Below, piece by piece: positions 42,509 through 52,198 of a stretch of 64,000 nt of DNA. Under the pieces are notes generated by a model. It did not search any database, was not told where the DNA came from, and worked only from the letters and a program-made list of their open reading frames with translations. The stretch is from Acinetobacter sp. ANC 4910 (GTDB taxonomy: Bacteria > Pseudomonadota > Gammaproteobacteria > Pseudomonadales > Moraxellaceae), in the NCBI RefSeq assembly GCF_004331035.1, contig NZ_SJNT01000001.1, positions 248,034-312,033 of the forward strand. Reading direction: 5' to 3'. How positions within the stretch are numbered: the stretch's first letter is position 1; every line of letters starts with the position of its first letter. Both the position numbers and the translations under genes were made by a program.

Positions 42509-44794
42509 CTACTCAACATTTATTTTTTCTAATTGCGTATTGTTTGAGTGATTCTGCACCGTCGATGCATGATCGGGTTTGATCACGATGGTACGACCTT
42601 CTTTTTGCCCCGCAGCCACAGCAGAACTTGTTTGTCCTGTCGCAACTGTAGAATTCTGTTGTGTGGTCAATTTGGTCTGCTCATTTAAAGCAAGTTTTTT
42701 CAGCACTTCATCTCTAGGGCCATCCATGACCACCTGTCCTTGGTCAATTACAATAACGCGACTCACAATGCTCAGAACTTGAGTCCGATGCGTCACCACT
42801 AACAAAGTTTTGTCTTTACACCATTGATGCAATGCGGTCAGGGTTTGTCGTTCAGTTAACTGATCCAAACCATTGGTCGGCTCATCCAATAACACCACAC
42901 GCGGAGAACGCAATGTTAAGCGAGCCAACGCTATAATTTGCTTCTGCCCACCCGAAAGCCCCAAACCATCCTCACCCAAAGGCATGTCTAAACCACGCGG
43001 ATGATTTTGAATTAAGCTGTCCAAACCAAAGCGCTTCAGAGCCTGTAACAACTCTTGATCTGTAGAAAAACCATCTTGTCTCGACAAATCCAAATTTTCA
43101 CGTAGCGTCCCAAGAAAAAGACGTGGTGCTTGTCCGAGTAGAGCAACCTGATTACGTAAATAATTAGGGTCCAACTGACGTAAATCCACACCATCTAGCG
43201 TCACATTTCCCTCTAGTGGTTCAAACATGCCACTGGCGAGCTTTAAAGTTGTCGTTTTACCACTGCCGATTTTCCCGAGTATTCCCACCTTTTCACCAGG
43301 TGCGATAGTCAGATTTAAGCCCTTAAGTGCAGGAGGAATATCTTTCTGATATTTAAAACACACGTTTTGAAATTTAAGTTCGCCATTGACCCGATCTAAG
43401 CTGATATATTGCCGATCTGGATGACGTTCAATTTTACGCTCAATAATGCTTTGCAGCCCTTGTAGGCCAATTTTGGCTTGTTGAAAACGAATCGCTAAAC
43501 TCGAAATTTGTGCCAATGGCGCCAATGCACGCCCAGATAAAATGACCGAAGCAATCAAAGCCCCCATGGTAATTTTATGGTTTGGATCTGGACTGTGAAT
43601 GAGATAAGTTCCAACAATCACCAAAATCACGGTATTTAATTGCTGTATGGCCACAGAAAAATTAACCACAAAATTACTCAAGTCACGAGTTTTGGTACTC
43701 GAGGCCGCATTTTTAGCGGTGTAATAATCCCACTTTTGCTGTGCCCAACTGGTTGCATTATTGGCTTTTAATGTTTCGATCCCTTCTATAGCCTCTACCG
43801 CCAAACCTTGGCGCTGCGAAGACTCTTTCATTGATTCACTGATATAGCGTGCTAAAGGTCTCTGAGACAACATTCCAACCAGCATCACGATTGGTATTAA
43901 AATCAAGGGAACCATTGCCAGTGTGCCGCCAATCATCCAAATTACAGTAATAAAAAGTAAAAGGAATGGTAAATCGACCAACACCAACAGACTGGCGCTG
44001 GTCATAAACTCCCGCACAGATTCAAATTCACGCAGGTTATTGGCATAAGAACCCGATGACACTGGTCGTTCTGCTAAATCCAAACTCATCACACGACGAA
44101 AAATAGCCGAACTAATAATTAAATCCGCTTTTTTACCTGCAATATCAGTTAAATGTCCACGGATCATTTTTGCGGCGAACTCAAAGCCAATAGCCAAGAT
44201 CACGCCAATACTAAGTACCCAAAGGGTTTCATAAGATTTGTTCGGGATAACGCGATCATAGACATTCATGACATAAAGCGAGCTGACCAATGCCAAGAAA
44301 TTAATAATGAATGTCGCTAAGATGACTTGCGAATAATAAGCTCGAAAACGCCAAATGACCTTCCAGAACCATGCTTTAGGTAAGTGATATTCTGGCAATT
44401 CAGAACGCAAGTCGCTGGCTAATTTCGGTTTAATAAACCAACAGTACCCCAAGTACAACGCCGATAGTTGCTCATGATTAACTCTTTGCTTTAAACCGTC
44501 AATTTGTTGTAATTCATAAACTCGATCTGTCCCACTGCCATGAATTTGAGTAATCACCGCAGCTTCATTTTGCAGCAAAACAATCACCACAGGCACGGCT
44601 AAAACAGGAATTTCATTGAGTACTTTTTTACTTAACGTATTTTCAAAGCCATGACTTTTTAATACTTCAACTAAAGAGGGATAATTGACATTCAAATTTT
44701 GGTCATGCGTTACCTGTGCCATCAAGGTTGCGACAGGTAGAGGGCTCCCCAACAGTCGGGTTACCAATGCGATATGCTCTATTATGGATTTCAT
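42509..44794 (-). CDS. Type I secretion ABC transporter (LapB-like)
   Basis: 761 residues. The N-terminal C39-like domain (about 1-130) lacks an evident catalytic cysteine, as in RTX and LapB-type exporters that do not cleave their substrate. Six membrane helices follow (about 150-450), then an ATPase domain: Walker A GKIGSGKTT (about 507-515), signature LGLSGGQKQ (about 612-620), Walker B VVLLDEPT. It energises export of the giant adhesin. A Ser/Gln/Thr-rich tail after the ATPase is longer than usual. It is 86 bp downstream of the TolC-like gene, in one leftward operon. Confidence 0.93.
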   Translation of the reverse strand: MKSIIEHIALVTRLLGSPLPVATLMAQVTHDQNLNVNYPSLVEVLKSHGFENTLSKKVLNEIPVLAVPVVIVLLQNEAAVITQIHGSGTDRVYELQQIDGLKQRVNHEQLSALYLGYCWFIKPKLASDLRSELPEYHLPKAWFWKVIWRFRAYYSQVILATFIINFLALVSSLYVMNVYDRVIPNKSYETLWVLSIGVILAIGFEFAAKMIRGHLTDIAGKKADLIISSAIFRRVMSLDLAERPVSSGSYANNLREFESVREFMTSASLLVLVDLPFLLLFITVIWMIGGTLAMVPLILIPIVMLVGMLSQRPLARYISESMKESSQRQGLAVEAIEGIETLKANNATSWAQQKWDYYTAKNAASSTKTRDLSNFVVNFSVAIQQLNTVILVIVGTYLIHSPDPNHKITMGALIASVILSGRALAPLAQISSLAIRFQQAKIGLQGLQSIIERKIERHPDRQYISLDRVNGELKFQNVCFKYQKDIPPALKGLNLTIAPGEKVGILGKIGSGKTTTLKLASGMFEPLEGNVTLDGVDLRQLDPNYLRNQVALLGQAPRLFLGTLRENLDLSRQDGFSTDQELLQALKRFGLDSLIQNHPRGLDMPLGEDGLGLSGGQKQIIALARLTLRSPRVVLLDEPTNGLDQLTERQTLTALHQWCKDKTLLVVTHRTQVLSIVSRVIVIDQGQVVMDGPRDEVLKKLALNEQTKLTTQQNSTVATGQTSSAVAAGQKEGRTIVIKPDHASTVQNHSNNTQLEKINVE

Positions 44795-44879
44795 TCTCGT
44801 TATGTCATCCTATTTTAATTATTTGACCTTCAAGTCAATTACGCATGATCCACATCCACTTTGGATCAGCAGTTTTTTG

Positions 44880-46142
44880 TTACTGCTTCACCCAATTGCT
44901 AATGTTGGCTTGAGCACGTAAATAAGCGAGCGCTGCCATTCGATAATCATTCTGTGCCGTCACATAAGCCATTTCGACACCTGCTAATTCGTTATACGCA
45001 TTGAGCACATCAATTAAGCTTTTTCGCGCAATTTTGAATTGTTTTTCGTTGTCACTCACCACTTTACGGGATGCTAAAATTTGCTCCTGTGAAATATTCA
45101 TTTTTTGCTGACTTTGAAACATATCAATTTCAGCAGTACGTGCACGCTCCTCAATGTCCCGTTGAATTTGATCAAGTCGTGCTTTTGCTGCTACCGCAGA
45201 TTGTCCACTTTGTTCCACAGAATATTTCGCTCCACGATTCAACAAATCCCACGACATATTCAAATAGACTTCACGGTCTTCAGTAGTCACATTACCTTCC
45301 AAGTTAATACTTGGATAACGCTTTGCTTTACGATATTTCACTTCAGAGCGAATACTCTCTAGCTCCGCCTCCTGAGCCAAATAAGAAGGATGTTGCGTAA
45401 CTTCTCCCAGTTGATAACGCGATATAAATTGAGATGGTGCCAGACCGATAAATGGATCTCTTAGCGTGTCTTGATCAATCACTTCAGGTGAATATTTCTT
45501 AAGATGACTTAGCGCAAAACCCAATTCACGCTGCAAACTACTAATGGTGTGTTCTACCTGCATTTGGCGTGCACGTGCTTGTGTGAGCTCTGAACGACGA
45601 CCCGCATCATATTGCACAATCACACTAATATCATGCGTAAACTTATTGTGACGCTCCAAACTTCGCATCTGTACAGCTAGCGCTTCATGTGCATTTAGAG
45701 CTTTTAAATATTCAGAACCAATGTTGTAACCTAGCTCTTCCGCGGTCTCATCAATTTTTTGTTCAAAATATTGAGATTTTTTTTCATCACGATCTACCTG
45801 AGCACTAATTGCACCAAAGGAATATAAATTCAGGCTGCCTTTTACCCCTGGTGTAAAATCCTCACTCGCATAGTCATATCTACTCTCGTGAGATTGATCC
45901 AGAATTTGGTTAGCCGTCAAAGCTAAGGTTGGATAATGTAGCGATTTCGACTCTTTGACCTTGCTTAACGCGGCTTCTTCATTGGCTTGTGCTTCCAACA
46001 TCATTGGGTCTTGCTCCAAAGCTGTTTTTAACAACGTCTGTAACTGAACCGCATAAACCGAACTACTACATAATAATGTGATCAATAAAGTAATTCTTTT
46101 ATGCCAAGTCATTTGTTGTACTTGTTTATTTCGTATTCTCAT
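44880..46142 (-). CDS. TolC-family outer-membrane channel
   Basis: 420 residues with a signal peptide (ITLLITLLCSSSVYA, cleaved near residue 32). It has the two-fold helical repeat of TolC/LapE-type proteins: long coiled-coil helices with SEYLKALNAHEALAVQMRSL in the first half and YNELAGVEMAYVTAQNDYRM near the end. It completes the type I export path together with the ABC exporter and adaptor. First gene of the exporter operon; its promoter must lie in the 46143-46715 gap. Confidence 0.92.
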   Translation of the reverse strand: MRIRNKQVQQMTWHKRITLLITLLCSSSVYAVQLQTLLKTALEQDPMMLEAQANEEAALSKVKESKSLHYPTLALTANQILDQSHESRYDYASEDFTPGVKGSLNLYSFGAISAQVDRDEKKSQYFEQKIDETAEELGYNIGSEYLKALNAHEALAVQMRSLERHNKFTHDISVIVQYDAGRRSELTQARARQMQVEHTISSLQRELGFALSHLKKYSPEVIDQDTLRDPFIGLAPSQFISRYQLGEVTQHPSYLAQEAELESIRSEVKYRKAKRYPSINLEGNVTTEDREVYLNMSWDLLNRGAKYSVEQSGQSAVAAKARLDQIQRDIEERARTAEIDMFQSQQKMNISQEQILASRKVVSDNEKQFKIARKSLIDVLNAYNELAGVEMAYVTAQNDYRMAALAYLRAQANISNWVKQ

Positions 46143-46715
46143 ATTTTTACTTTAGATCTTTCTTATATACACAGAACACTGCGACTTGTATCTCTTGGCA
46201 ATTTTAGCAATTAAATTCAATAAGTTAATTAAATATTTACAAAGTAAAACATGCTGAAAATTATTAAGATAATATTAACAATCATAAAAAATAGACAAAT
46301 GAATTTCTTATTCATTAAGTATATTAAAATAAGTTTAATAAATATAGAGGAATTAATTTGCAGGAAAAATGTGCATTAGTTAACTAATATTTAATATTTA
46401 TCTTTTTTTTATACATATGTATATTAATTATGCATTTATTTACTTATTATCACTTTTGCTTATCTTTTAAACAAAACTTATCGACATGCAAAACCAAGTA
46501 TCTTGATATACATTATTTGTTACAAATAAACCAACTGAAATACTCAACTTTAATGATGAAGTAGAGCACTTTTCTAGTTTTAAGTCTTTTCATTATTTTG
46601 TATTCAATACAGTAAAATTGAATCTGAAGAAGCACTATCCCCTTTTCTTGGTATATTCATATGATCAAACTGATTTCTCATATCAATACATCTAGCAACA
46701 GCCCATACAGACATT
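46143..46715. other. AT-rich intergenic stretch, no gene seen
   Basis: About 570 bp upstream of the exporter operon and downstream of acpP, with very high AT content. No frame of note on either strand. It contains a short inverted repeat AATGAAT...ATTCATT near 46299-46317. It presumably holds the promoter of the adhesin export operon; such AT-rich upstream regions are often bound by H-NS-like proteins (inference). Confidence 0.5.
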
Positions 46716-46742
46716 AAAAAAGCCACCTAAAAGGTGGCTTTT
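46716..46742 (-). terminator. Terminator of acpP
   Basis: AGCCACCT (46721-46728) and AGGTGGCT (46732-46739) with a three-base loop; the minus strand continues into six T residues. It lies 27 bp after the acpP stop. Confidence 0.9.
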
Positions 46743-46768
46743 CTTTCAGCAGCGCTGAACATCAACAA

Positions 46769-47005
46769 TTAACCAAGTTTCTTAGAAACATAGTCAATTG
46801 CAGATTGAACTGTAGTGATTTCGTTAGAATCTTCATCAGGGATAGTGATGTCGAAATCATTTTCGAAAGACATTACAAGTTCAACTAGGTCTAGAGAGTC
46901 TGCACCCAAATCATCCATAAAAGATGCTTCGTTTTTGATCTCTTCTACTTTAAGACCCAATTGTTCTGCAACAGCTTGTTTAACGCGTTGTTCGATATCG
47001 CTCAC
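46769..47005 (-). CDS. acpP: Acyl carrier protein
   Basis: 78 residues from GTG 47005, which has GAGGAG at proper distance; the upstream in-frame ATG at 47020 overlaps that ribosome site and is not used. The motif [10 protein letters not shown] carries Ser37, the site of the 4'-phosphopantetheine arm that holds growing acyl chains. The protein is acidic throughout, as expected. Last gene of the fabD-fabG-acpP group, 87 bp after fabG, with its own terminator. Confidence 0.96.
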   Translation of the reverse strand: MSDIEQRVKQAVAEQLGLKVEEIKNEASFMDDLGADSLDLVELVMSFENDFDITIPDEDSNEITTVQSAIDYVSKKLG

Positions 47006-47092
47006 AGGAATTCTCCTCATTGCTTGTGGCGTTTTTAAATGCCATCAGTTTAATTGAAACTTTAATTTTTTGAAAGTTAATCCATCAGCTAA

Positions 47093-47827
47093 TTAGCTCA
47101 TGTATAAACCACCATTTACGTGTAAAACCGTACCTGTAATATAACTTGCCTTCTCAGAAGCCAAGAAACTTACAGCATTCGCGATATCTTGTGGTTCACC
47201 TAAGCGTTGAAGTGCCACTTGATCACTCATTTTTTTACGAATTTCTTCGCTTAACTGTTCTGTCATTTCAGTTGCGATGAAACCTGGTGCAACTGAGTTT
47301 ACAGTAATTTGGCGGCTACCCATTTCTTTTGCAAGACTACGGCTAAATGCCTCAATCCCTGCTTTAGCAGCTGAATAGTTTGCCTGACCTGGGTTTGCAA
47401 AATGTGCAACCACAGAACTAATATTAATAATTCGTCCAAAACGCGCTTTGGTCATGCCTTTAAGAACACGTTTTGATAAGCGGTATACCGCTTTTAGATG
47501 AATATTGAGAATATCATCCCAATCATCTTCAGACATACGTAACAACAAATTATCTTTGGTAATCCCTGCATTATTTACAAGTGCAAGAACTGGACCATAA
47601 TTTTGTTCGATATCTGTAACCAAAGCATCAATTGCAGTACCATCACGTACATCTAGCACTTTACCTGCACCATTTTCACCAAATGCTGCTGATAATTTTT
47701 CTGCACCAGACTCAGAAGTCGCTGTACCTACTACAAAATAACCGTCTTGAATGAGTTGTTGAGCGATGGCAGCGCCAATCCCTCGACTCGCGCCTGTCAC
47801 TAATGCGACTTTGCGTTCTTGTGTCAT
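47093..47827 (-). CDS. fabG: 3-oxoacyl-ACP reductase FabG
   Basis: 244 residues of the short-chain dehydrogenase family; it reduces 3-oxoacyl-ACP to 3-hydroxyacyl-ACP with NADPH. The cofactor motif TGASRGIG is at 11-18, NNAG at 85-88, and the catalytic Ser138, Tyr151 and Lys155 lie in ISSVV and YSAAKAG. Its start overlaps the fabD stop by 4 bp, so the two are translationally coupled. Confidence 0.96.
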   Translation of the reverse strand: MTQERKVALVTGASRGIGAAIAQQLIQDGYFVVGTATSESGAEKLSAAFGENGAGKVLDVRDGTAIDALVTDIEQNYGPVLALVNNAGITKDNLLLRMSEDDWDDILNIHLKAVYRLSKRVLKGMTKARFGRIINISSVVAHFANPGQANYSAAKAGIEAFSRSLAKEMGSRQITVNSVAPGFIATEMTEQLSEEIRKKMSDQVALQRLGEPQDIANAVSFLASEKASYITGTVLHVNGGLYMS

Positions 47828-48810
47828 GCAATTTTCCCTTCCGCCACTAAAATGGCATTCAGCGCATCCTCCACACGACCTTTCGTATCGATTGGGAATG
47901 CTTTTTCTATATTTGGCAAACGTTTCGCAAGATTGGCAAGCACATTACCAGGACCACATTCAACAATATATTGTATGCCCTGATCTTGCACAGTCTGCAT
48001 TGTCTTTGTCCACTGCACCGACTGGTACAGTTGTGCAGTCAATGCCTGACGTAATTGCGCTACATCCGTCGCGATTTCCGCGTTGACATTTTGTATTACA
48101 GGAATGCTAGGTAGCTCAATGGCAGTTTGTTCCAAAGCATGCGCGAATTGCTCAGCAGCAGGTTTCATCAGCGAACAATGTGATGGAACTGATACTGGAA
48201 GTGCAATTGCCTTGCCAGATTGTTCTTTTGCAATAGCCATGACTGCTTCTACTGCGGCCTTATCACCCGCAATCACCACCTGACCTTGTGCATTATAGTT
48301 CGCAGCTTCTACTGAACCCTGACCCTGCGCTGAAACTTCAGCACATAGCTCAAGGACTTTGGCATCTTCTAGACCCAAAATAGCCGCCATTGCACCCTGA
48401 CCTTGCGGTACAGCACTTTGCATAAGCTTGCCACGTAAGTTAACTAACTTAACAGCATCGCCCAAGGACATTGCACCCGCAGCAACCAAAGCACTGTATT
48501 CACCTAATGAGTGACCAGCAAGATATTTAGGCACCACACCGCCCAACTCCAACCAAACACGCCATAAAGCAATACTGGCTGTTAGTAATACAGGTTGAGT
48601 AAATTCAGTTTGGTCTAAGCCTTCACCGCTTTGGGCAATATGCCACAAATCAAAACCCAGGGCTTCAGAAGCTTCCGCGAAAGTGTCACGAACACCACTA
48701 AACTGTTCAGCAAGTTCAGTCAGCATGCCGACTTTTTGCGAACCTTGACCTGGAAACACAAATGCAGTTTTTGTTGCTTGAGCTGCTTGTTCAAGTGGTC
48801 TAGCAGACAT
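47824..48810 (-). CDS. fabD: Malonyl-CoA:ACP transacylase FabD
   Basis: 328 residues. It moves malonyl from CoA to ACP. FVFPGQGSQ (18-26) forms the oxyanion loop, and GHSLGE holds the nucleophile Ser101; VPSHCSLM contains the catalytic His. The N-terminus is about ten residues longer than in E. coli FabD. AAGGA precedes ATG 48810. An rpmF terminator upstream implies that fabD-fabG-acpP has its own promoter or is reached by read-through. Confidence 0.95.
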   Translation of the reverse strand: MSARPLEQAAQATKTAFVFPGQGSQKVGMLTELAEQFSGVRDTFAEASEALGFDLWHIAQSGEGLDQTEFTQPVLLTASIALWRVWLELGGVVPKYLAGHSLGEYSALVAAGAMSLGDAVKLVNLRGKLMQSAVPQGQGAMAAILGLEDAKVLELCAEVSAQGQGSVEAANYNAQGQVVIAGDKAAVEAVMAIAKEQSGKAIALPVSVPSHCSLMKPAAEQFAHALEQTAIELPSIPVIQNVNAEIATDVAQLRQALTAQLYQSVQWTKTMQTVQDQGIQYIVECGPGNVLANLAKRLPNIEKAFPIDTKGRVEDALNAILVAEGKIA

Positions 48811-48909
48811 ATAAAAAATCCTTTATGTAGTCACTGCTCATTCATGGAGCGGAAATTTAACACTTAATTTTGTTTTTGGTAATTGCGAAATACAACAAAA
48901 ATCGAAGAC

Positions 48910-48940
48910 AAAAAAAGGGAGCTTACGCTCCCAATTTTTT
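48910..48940 (-). terminator. Terminator of rpmF
   Basis: GGGAGC (48917-48922), loop TTAC, GCTCCC (48927-48932), flanked by seven A and six T residues. It lies 31 bp after the rpmF stop. Confidence 0.85.
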
Positions 48941-48970
48941 CACTAAGCTTATCACTTAATGCTTCATCAA

Positions 48971-49153
48971 TTATTCAGCAGATGCTTTAGCGAATAATTG
49001 ACGACCACGGTAGATACCATCTTTAGATACGTGGTGACGACGGTGAGTCTCGCCAGTAGCTTGGTCTACAGTTAATGCATTCTCGGTTAAAGCGTCATGT
49101 GAACGGCGCATGTCACGGCGAGAGCGACTTTTACGGTTTTGCTGAACGGCCAT
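48971..49153 (-). CDS. rpmF: Ribosomal protein L32
   Basis: 60 residues, highly basic, with the standard L32 start [20 protein letters not shown] and a [11 protein letters not shown] end. It lacks the zinc-binding cysteines, as is usual in gammaproteobacteria. It follows the yceD gene by 76 bp in the common yceD-rpmF order. Confidence 0.97.
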   Translation of the reverse strand: MAVQQNRKSRSRRDMRRSHDALTENALTVDQATGETHRRHHVSKDGIYRGRQLFAKASAE

Positions 49154-49229
49154 GATGGCTCCTTACAAATCGAAAAATATGGATCAGAACAAATTCAGTT
49201 GTCTTATACGGAAGAGTATAACACAAAAA

Positions 49230-49787
49230 TTAGTTAAGTTTACCCTTCAAACTTGCCAAAACATCAAACGGGTTATCCCGCTTCTCTTCAACAAGCTCTT
49301 CAATGGCAGGTTGGTGCTTATGTTCACAAGCATCATGCTTAGGAGACAAAGGCATCAACAATAACAATTCATCTTCTATGAGAGAAAGTAAATCAGCCGT
49401 CGCAGGCGCATCATAGCTACCTTTCGTCGTTGCTTCACTTTCACCTAAGACGATGAAATCAGCATCCTCATCCAAGCGCTCTATCAGTGACTCATCATCC
49501 ACTAGAGCTAGATGAAAATCTGAAACGAGTTCAATGGTTACCGTGCCTAAACAGCGTTGGCATTCCATTGGAACCTGCGTTTCAACGCGACCATCTAGCC
49601 ATACAATGCGATGATACGCATCCATTGATAGCTTACAGTCTATGTTAATCAATTGATCATCAATTGATCCAACAGCTTCACGAGCGATACGAGCAAAGCG
49701 AGACAATGGCAGGGTACCTGACCATGTAAAGCCTTGTTCAGCCCATTTAAACGGCTCAATCTGTGCCGGAAAGGTATTTGCTGACAT
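49230..49787 (-). CDS. yceD: DUF177/YceD-family protein
   Basis: 185 residues. Members of this family lie directly before rpmF in most proteobacteria and are linked to 23S rRNA synthesis or processing. Conserved features are CQRCLGTV (about 76-83), the acidic middle (DDESLIERLDEDADFIVL) and the LIEDELLLLMPLSPKHDAC segment (about 131-149). It is divergent from epmC, with starts about 100 bp apart. Confidence 0.92.
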   Translation of the reverse strand: MSANTFPAQIEPFKWAEQGFTWSGTLPLSRFARIAREAVGSIDDQLINIDCKLSMDAYHRIVWLDGRVETQVPMECQRCLGTVTIELVSDFHLALVDDESLIERLDEDADFIVLGESEATTKGSYDAPATADLLSLIEDELLLLMPLSPKHDACEHKHQPAIEELVEEKRDNPFDVLASLKGKLN

Positions 49788-49884
49788 AATTAAGGCGGCA
49801 ATTCTACAAATTCATCAGTACTCTGTCAAAGATTAAGATACAATTTTGTACTTATTTAGACAGACCATTTTGGGTAACACAGTC

Positions 49885-50547
49885 ATGCATCTGTTGCAGC
49901 CGCAAACAGAAGTGAATAAAAAATCACTTATTAGCACACTTTCAACTGTTCATTTTGACATTTCACCAGACCAAGTGCAACGTTTGGAATGGGCGAATTT
50001 ACAGACAGAAACTGAACAAGTTGATTGGCTCATCTTACACTTTAATTACTGGTTTTCCCACCTTAATGTGAATTTGATTCGCGGCGAACACGAGCCTGAA
50101 TATTTTCCAGCGACGCAGCAACAGCCTGCACGTATTCAATTTGCTCACGGTTTCTTTAATAGTGCATTACATGAAATTAGTCATTGGAGCATTGCGGGTG
50201 AACAACGCCGCCTACTCCCCGATTTAGGCTATTGGTATGCCCCTGATGGTCGCACACAAGAACAACAAGCTTTATTTGAGCAAGTGGAAATTAAGCCTCA
50301 AGCCATTGAATGGATGTTTGCCAAAGCTTTTGGTCGAAAATTCCGTGTCTCGCTAGATAACCTGACGGGTGATGGGGGTGATGGTTCGACTTTTAAAGAT
50401 CATGTATATGCACAAGTTCAGCGATATTGCTCTGGAGAAATGGTGCTACCACGAGATGCCCAATACTTTATTGACTGTGTCTGTACGTGTACACGAGGTG
50501 GCAAAAGATTACAAAGTGGCGAGTTTCAACGCGAAATGCTGGACTAA
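49885..50547 (+). CDS. epmC: Elongation factor P hydroxylase EpmC
   Basis: 220 residues from ATG 49885; the frame opens earlier at TTG 49846 but without support. EpmC (YfcM) hydroxylates the modified lysine of elongation factor P. Conserved text FAHGFFNSALHEISHWSIAG includes the HExxH-like metal site, followed by DLGYWYAPDGRTQEQQ and VEIKPQAIEWMF, matching the E. coli protein closely. The N-terminus is longer than in E. coli by about 35 residues. No epmA or epmB in the window. Confidence 0.92.
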   Translation: MHLLQPQTEVNKKSLISTLSTVHFDISPDQVQRLEWANLQTETEQVDWLILHFNYWFSHLNVNLIRGEHEPEYFPATQQQPARIQFAHGFFNSALHEISHWSIAGEQRRLLPDLGYWYAPDGRTQEQQALFEQVEIKPQAIEWMFAKAFGRKFRVSLDNLTGDGGDGSTFKDHVYAQVQRYCSGEMVLPRDAQYFIDCVCTCTRGGKRLQSGEFQREMLD

Positions 50548-50624
50548 TTACAGAAATTCATCAAAGTTACATGACAAGATGTTGTAATTTCAGCAGATAA
50601 TATATAAAAAATCAGGAGAAAAAT

Positions 50625-51242
50625 ATGTTGCACTTAAGAATACATCCTGATAATCCACAACCGCGCTTAATCAGTCAGGCAGTGGAACGCATTCGTGCGG
50701 GTGACGTGGTGGTTTATCCGACTGATGCTGCTTATGCGATTGGATGTCAGATTGGAAATAAGAATGCCATGGAGCGTATTTCTCAGATCCGTGGCTTAGG
50801 ACCAAAGCATCAGTACGCGATTATTTGTTCAGATTTATCTGACATTGCCACTTATGCCAAAGTCGACAATGCCATGTATCGCTTACTTAAAAATAATACG
50901 CCTGCTGTAACCACCTTTATTTTACCTGCCACTAGCGAAGTACCGCGTCGACTCATGCACCCGAAAAAGAAAACCATTGGTCTACGCATTCCAAGCAACC
51001 CAATTTGTCAGATGCTACTGAAAGAATTAGGTGAGCCGCTACTGACCAGTACGCTAATTTTACCGGGTATTGACGATCCTTTAGATGACCCCTATGAAAT
51101 TGAGATGCAACTTGAAAAACGCATTGATGTCTTTATTGATGGCGGTTTAGGGACTTTAAGCACCACCAGTATTGTGGATTTATCAGGAGAGAGTCCTGTT
51201 GTGATTCGTAAAGGCGTAGGTGATGTGAGTGCATTTGAGTGA
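50625..51242 (+). CDS. yciO: YciO, Sua5/YrdC-type protein
   Basis: 205 residues, the length of E. coli YciO. The YrdC domain has VVVYPTDAAYAIGCQIGNKN (about 29-48), the KTIGLRIPSNP loop (about 125-135) and VVIRKGVGDV at the end. The family binds ATP and RNA and is related to threonylcarbamoyl-AMP synthases; whether YciO itself makes that compound is less certain than for TsaC. AGGAG precedes ATG 50625. Follows epmC by 77 bp. Confidence 0.92.
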   Translation: MLHLRIHPDNPQPRLISQAVERIRAGDVVVYPTDAAYAIGCQIGNKNAMERISQIRGLGPKHQYAIICSDLSDIATYAKVDNAMYRLLKNNTPAVTTFILPATSEVPRRLMHPKKKTIGLRIPSNPICQMLLKELGEPLLTSTLILPGIDDPLDDPYEIEMQLEKRIDVFIDGGLGTLSTTSIVDLSGESPVVIRKGVGDVSAFE

Positions 51243-51295
51243 TGCAACTGCATTTATTCACTAGAAACTAAATCTCACATGCTTAAGAGATCAAC

Positions 51296-51559
51296 ATGAC
51301 GCTGTTTATGGTTTTGCTCAATCTCGATCAATTTCCTAAGCAGCATAGTTTATACGTGCTGCATCCTTGGACGCTTGAGTCCGAGACCTTGGTGCAAAGC
51401 CATACTTCAATCAACTGCATTACGATGGGAGAAGATCGGTACAGCTATTTCCTACCGATCTCTACCATCCAACAATATTTCAAATACCTTGAAGTCAAGA
51501 ATGTTTGCCTACAAGACAGCTGTCAGCGCATCATCGAATTTGCACAAAAAAACCAATAA
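51296..51559 (+). CDS. Small conserved-looking hypothetical protein
   Basis: 87 residues, not recognised. No membrane segment or signal; it reads as a compact alpha/beta protein (LNLDQFPKQHSLYVLHPWTL; VKNVCLQDSCQRIIEFAQ). It follows yciO by 53 bp on the same strand and is probably in its operon. Coding is supported by position and by composition more like the core genes than the shadows around it. Confidence 0.55.
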   Translation: MTLFMVLLNLDQFPKQHSLYVLHPWTLESETLVQSHTSINCITMGEDRYSYFLPISTIQQYFKYLEVKNVCLQDSCQRIIEFAQKNQ

Positions 51560-52198
51560 ATCTTCCGTTCATCCGCATGAATGATTGTTTTTGTACTTTT
51601 GAACTAGAGCCCAGCTCCATATCATCTCTTCTGCGCGACAAAGTAATCATTTTAAAACAATGCTTTTTTACATCGCCCATACGCGCGCTCAGCACAGCAC
51701 CCCAAACTTAAAGTGTGGAAAAAATATCCAAGACCATTCTTTTGAGTGGTTCATCATTCCAAGCAGTTTGGTACTGTACAGCCAGAACAAAAAATATACT
51801 TTTCACTCATTGGCTATGGATAGTCGTGAGCACATGCGAAATAACACTTGAATAATCAGAATCAATAAAGGAAGAAAAATGCCACATCCTGTGACTATAA
51901 AAAAACGACATCTGTTGGTCATTTCAAAAGATCAAGAGCATTGCACTTTTATAACTAGGCGCAATAACCAAAGCGGATCGCTTTGATTAGTTTAGAGCTA
52001 ATTTACCCCCTATCGGTGATCAAACTGAGTGGATGGAAGTGATCTCTTTCTGCCCCTTAAAACCACACCCCAATACCATAAAACTTTCTCTTTTTAACTG
52101 TAGGTTGCTTTTTCCTACTGAGTACTTTTTTGCACATTTTCTAAATTTCAACTTTGTTTTCAACATCACATCAAGGAAACTCTTAAAAGGGATTATCT
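51560..52198. other. Intergenic region upstream of the sulfatase
   Basis: 639 bp without a clear gene. The only frame worth noting is 51879-51986 (35 residues, MPHPVTIKKRHLLVISKDQE...), with an AAAGGAAG ribosome site at good distance; it may be a leader peptide or a fragment of a lost gene. The sulfatase promoter must lie in the right part. No repeats or IS ends were recognised. Confidence 0.4.

Noticed and set aside
47006-47020. ATG at 47020 as the acpP start
   Set aside because: It overlaps the GAGGAG ribosome site of the GTG at 47005, and ACP proteins begin at that point (xSDIEQRVK).
51505-51851. Two overlapping short frames after the 87-residue gene
   Set aside because: No ribosome sites, unusual composition, and they run through the start of a gene-free region.
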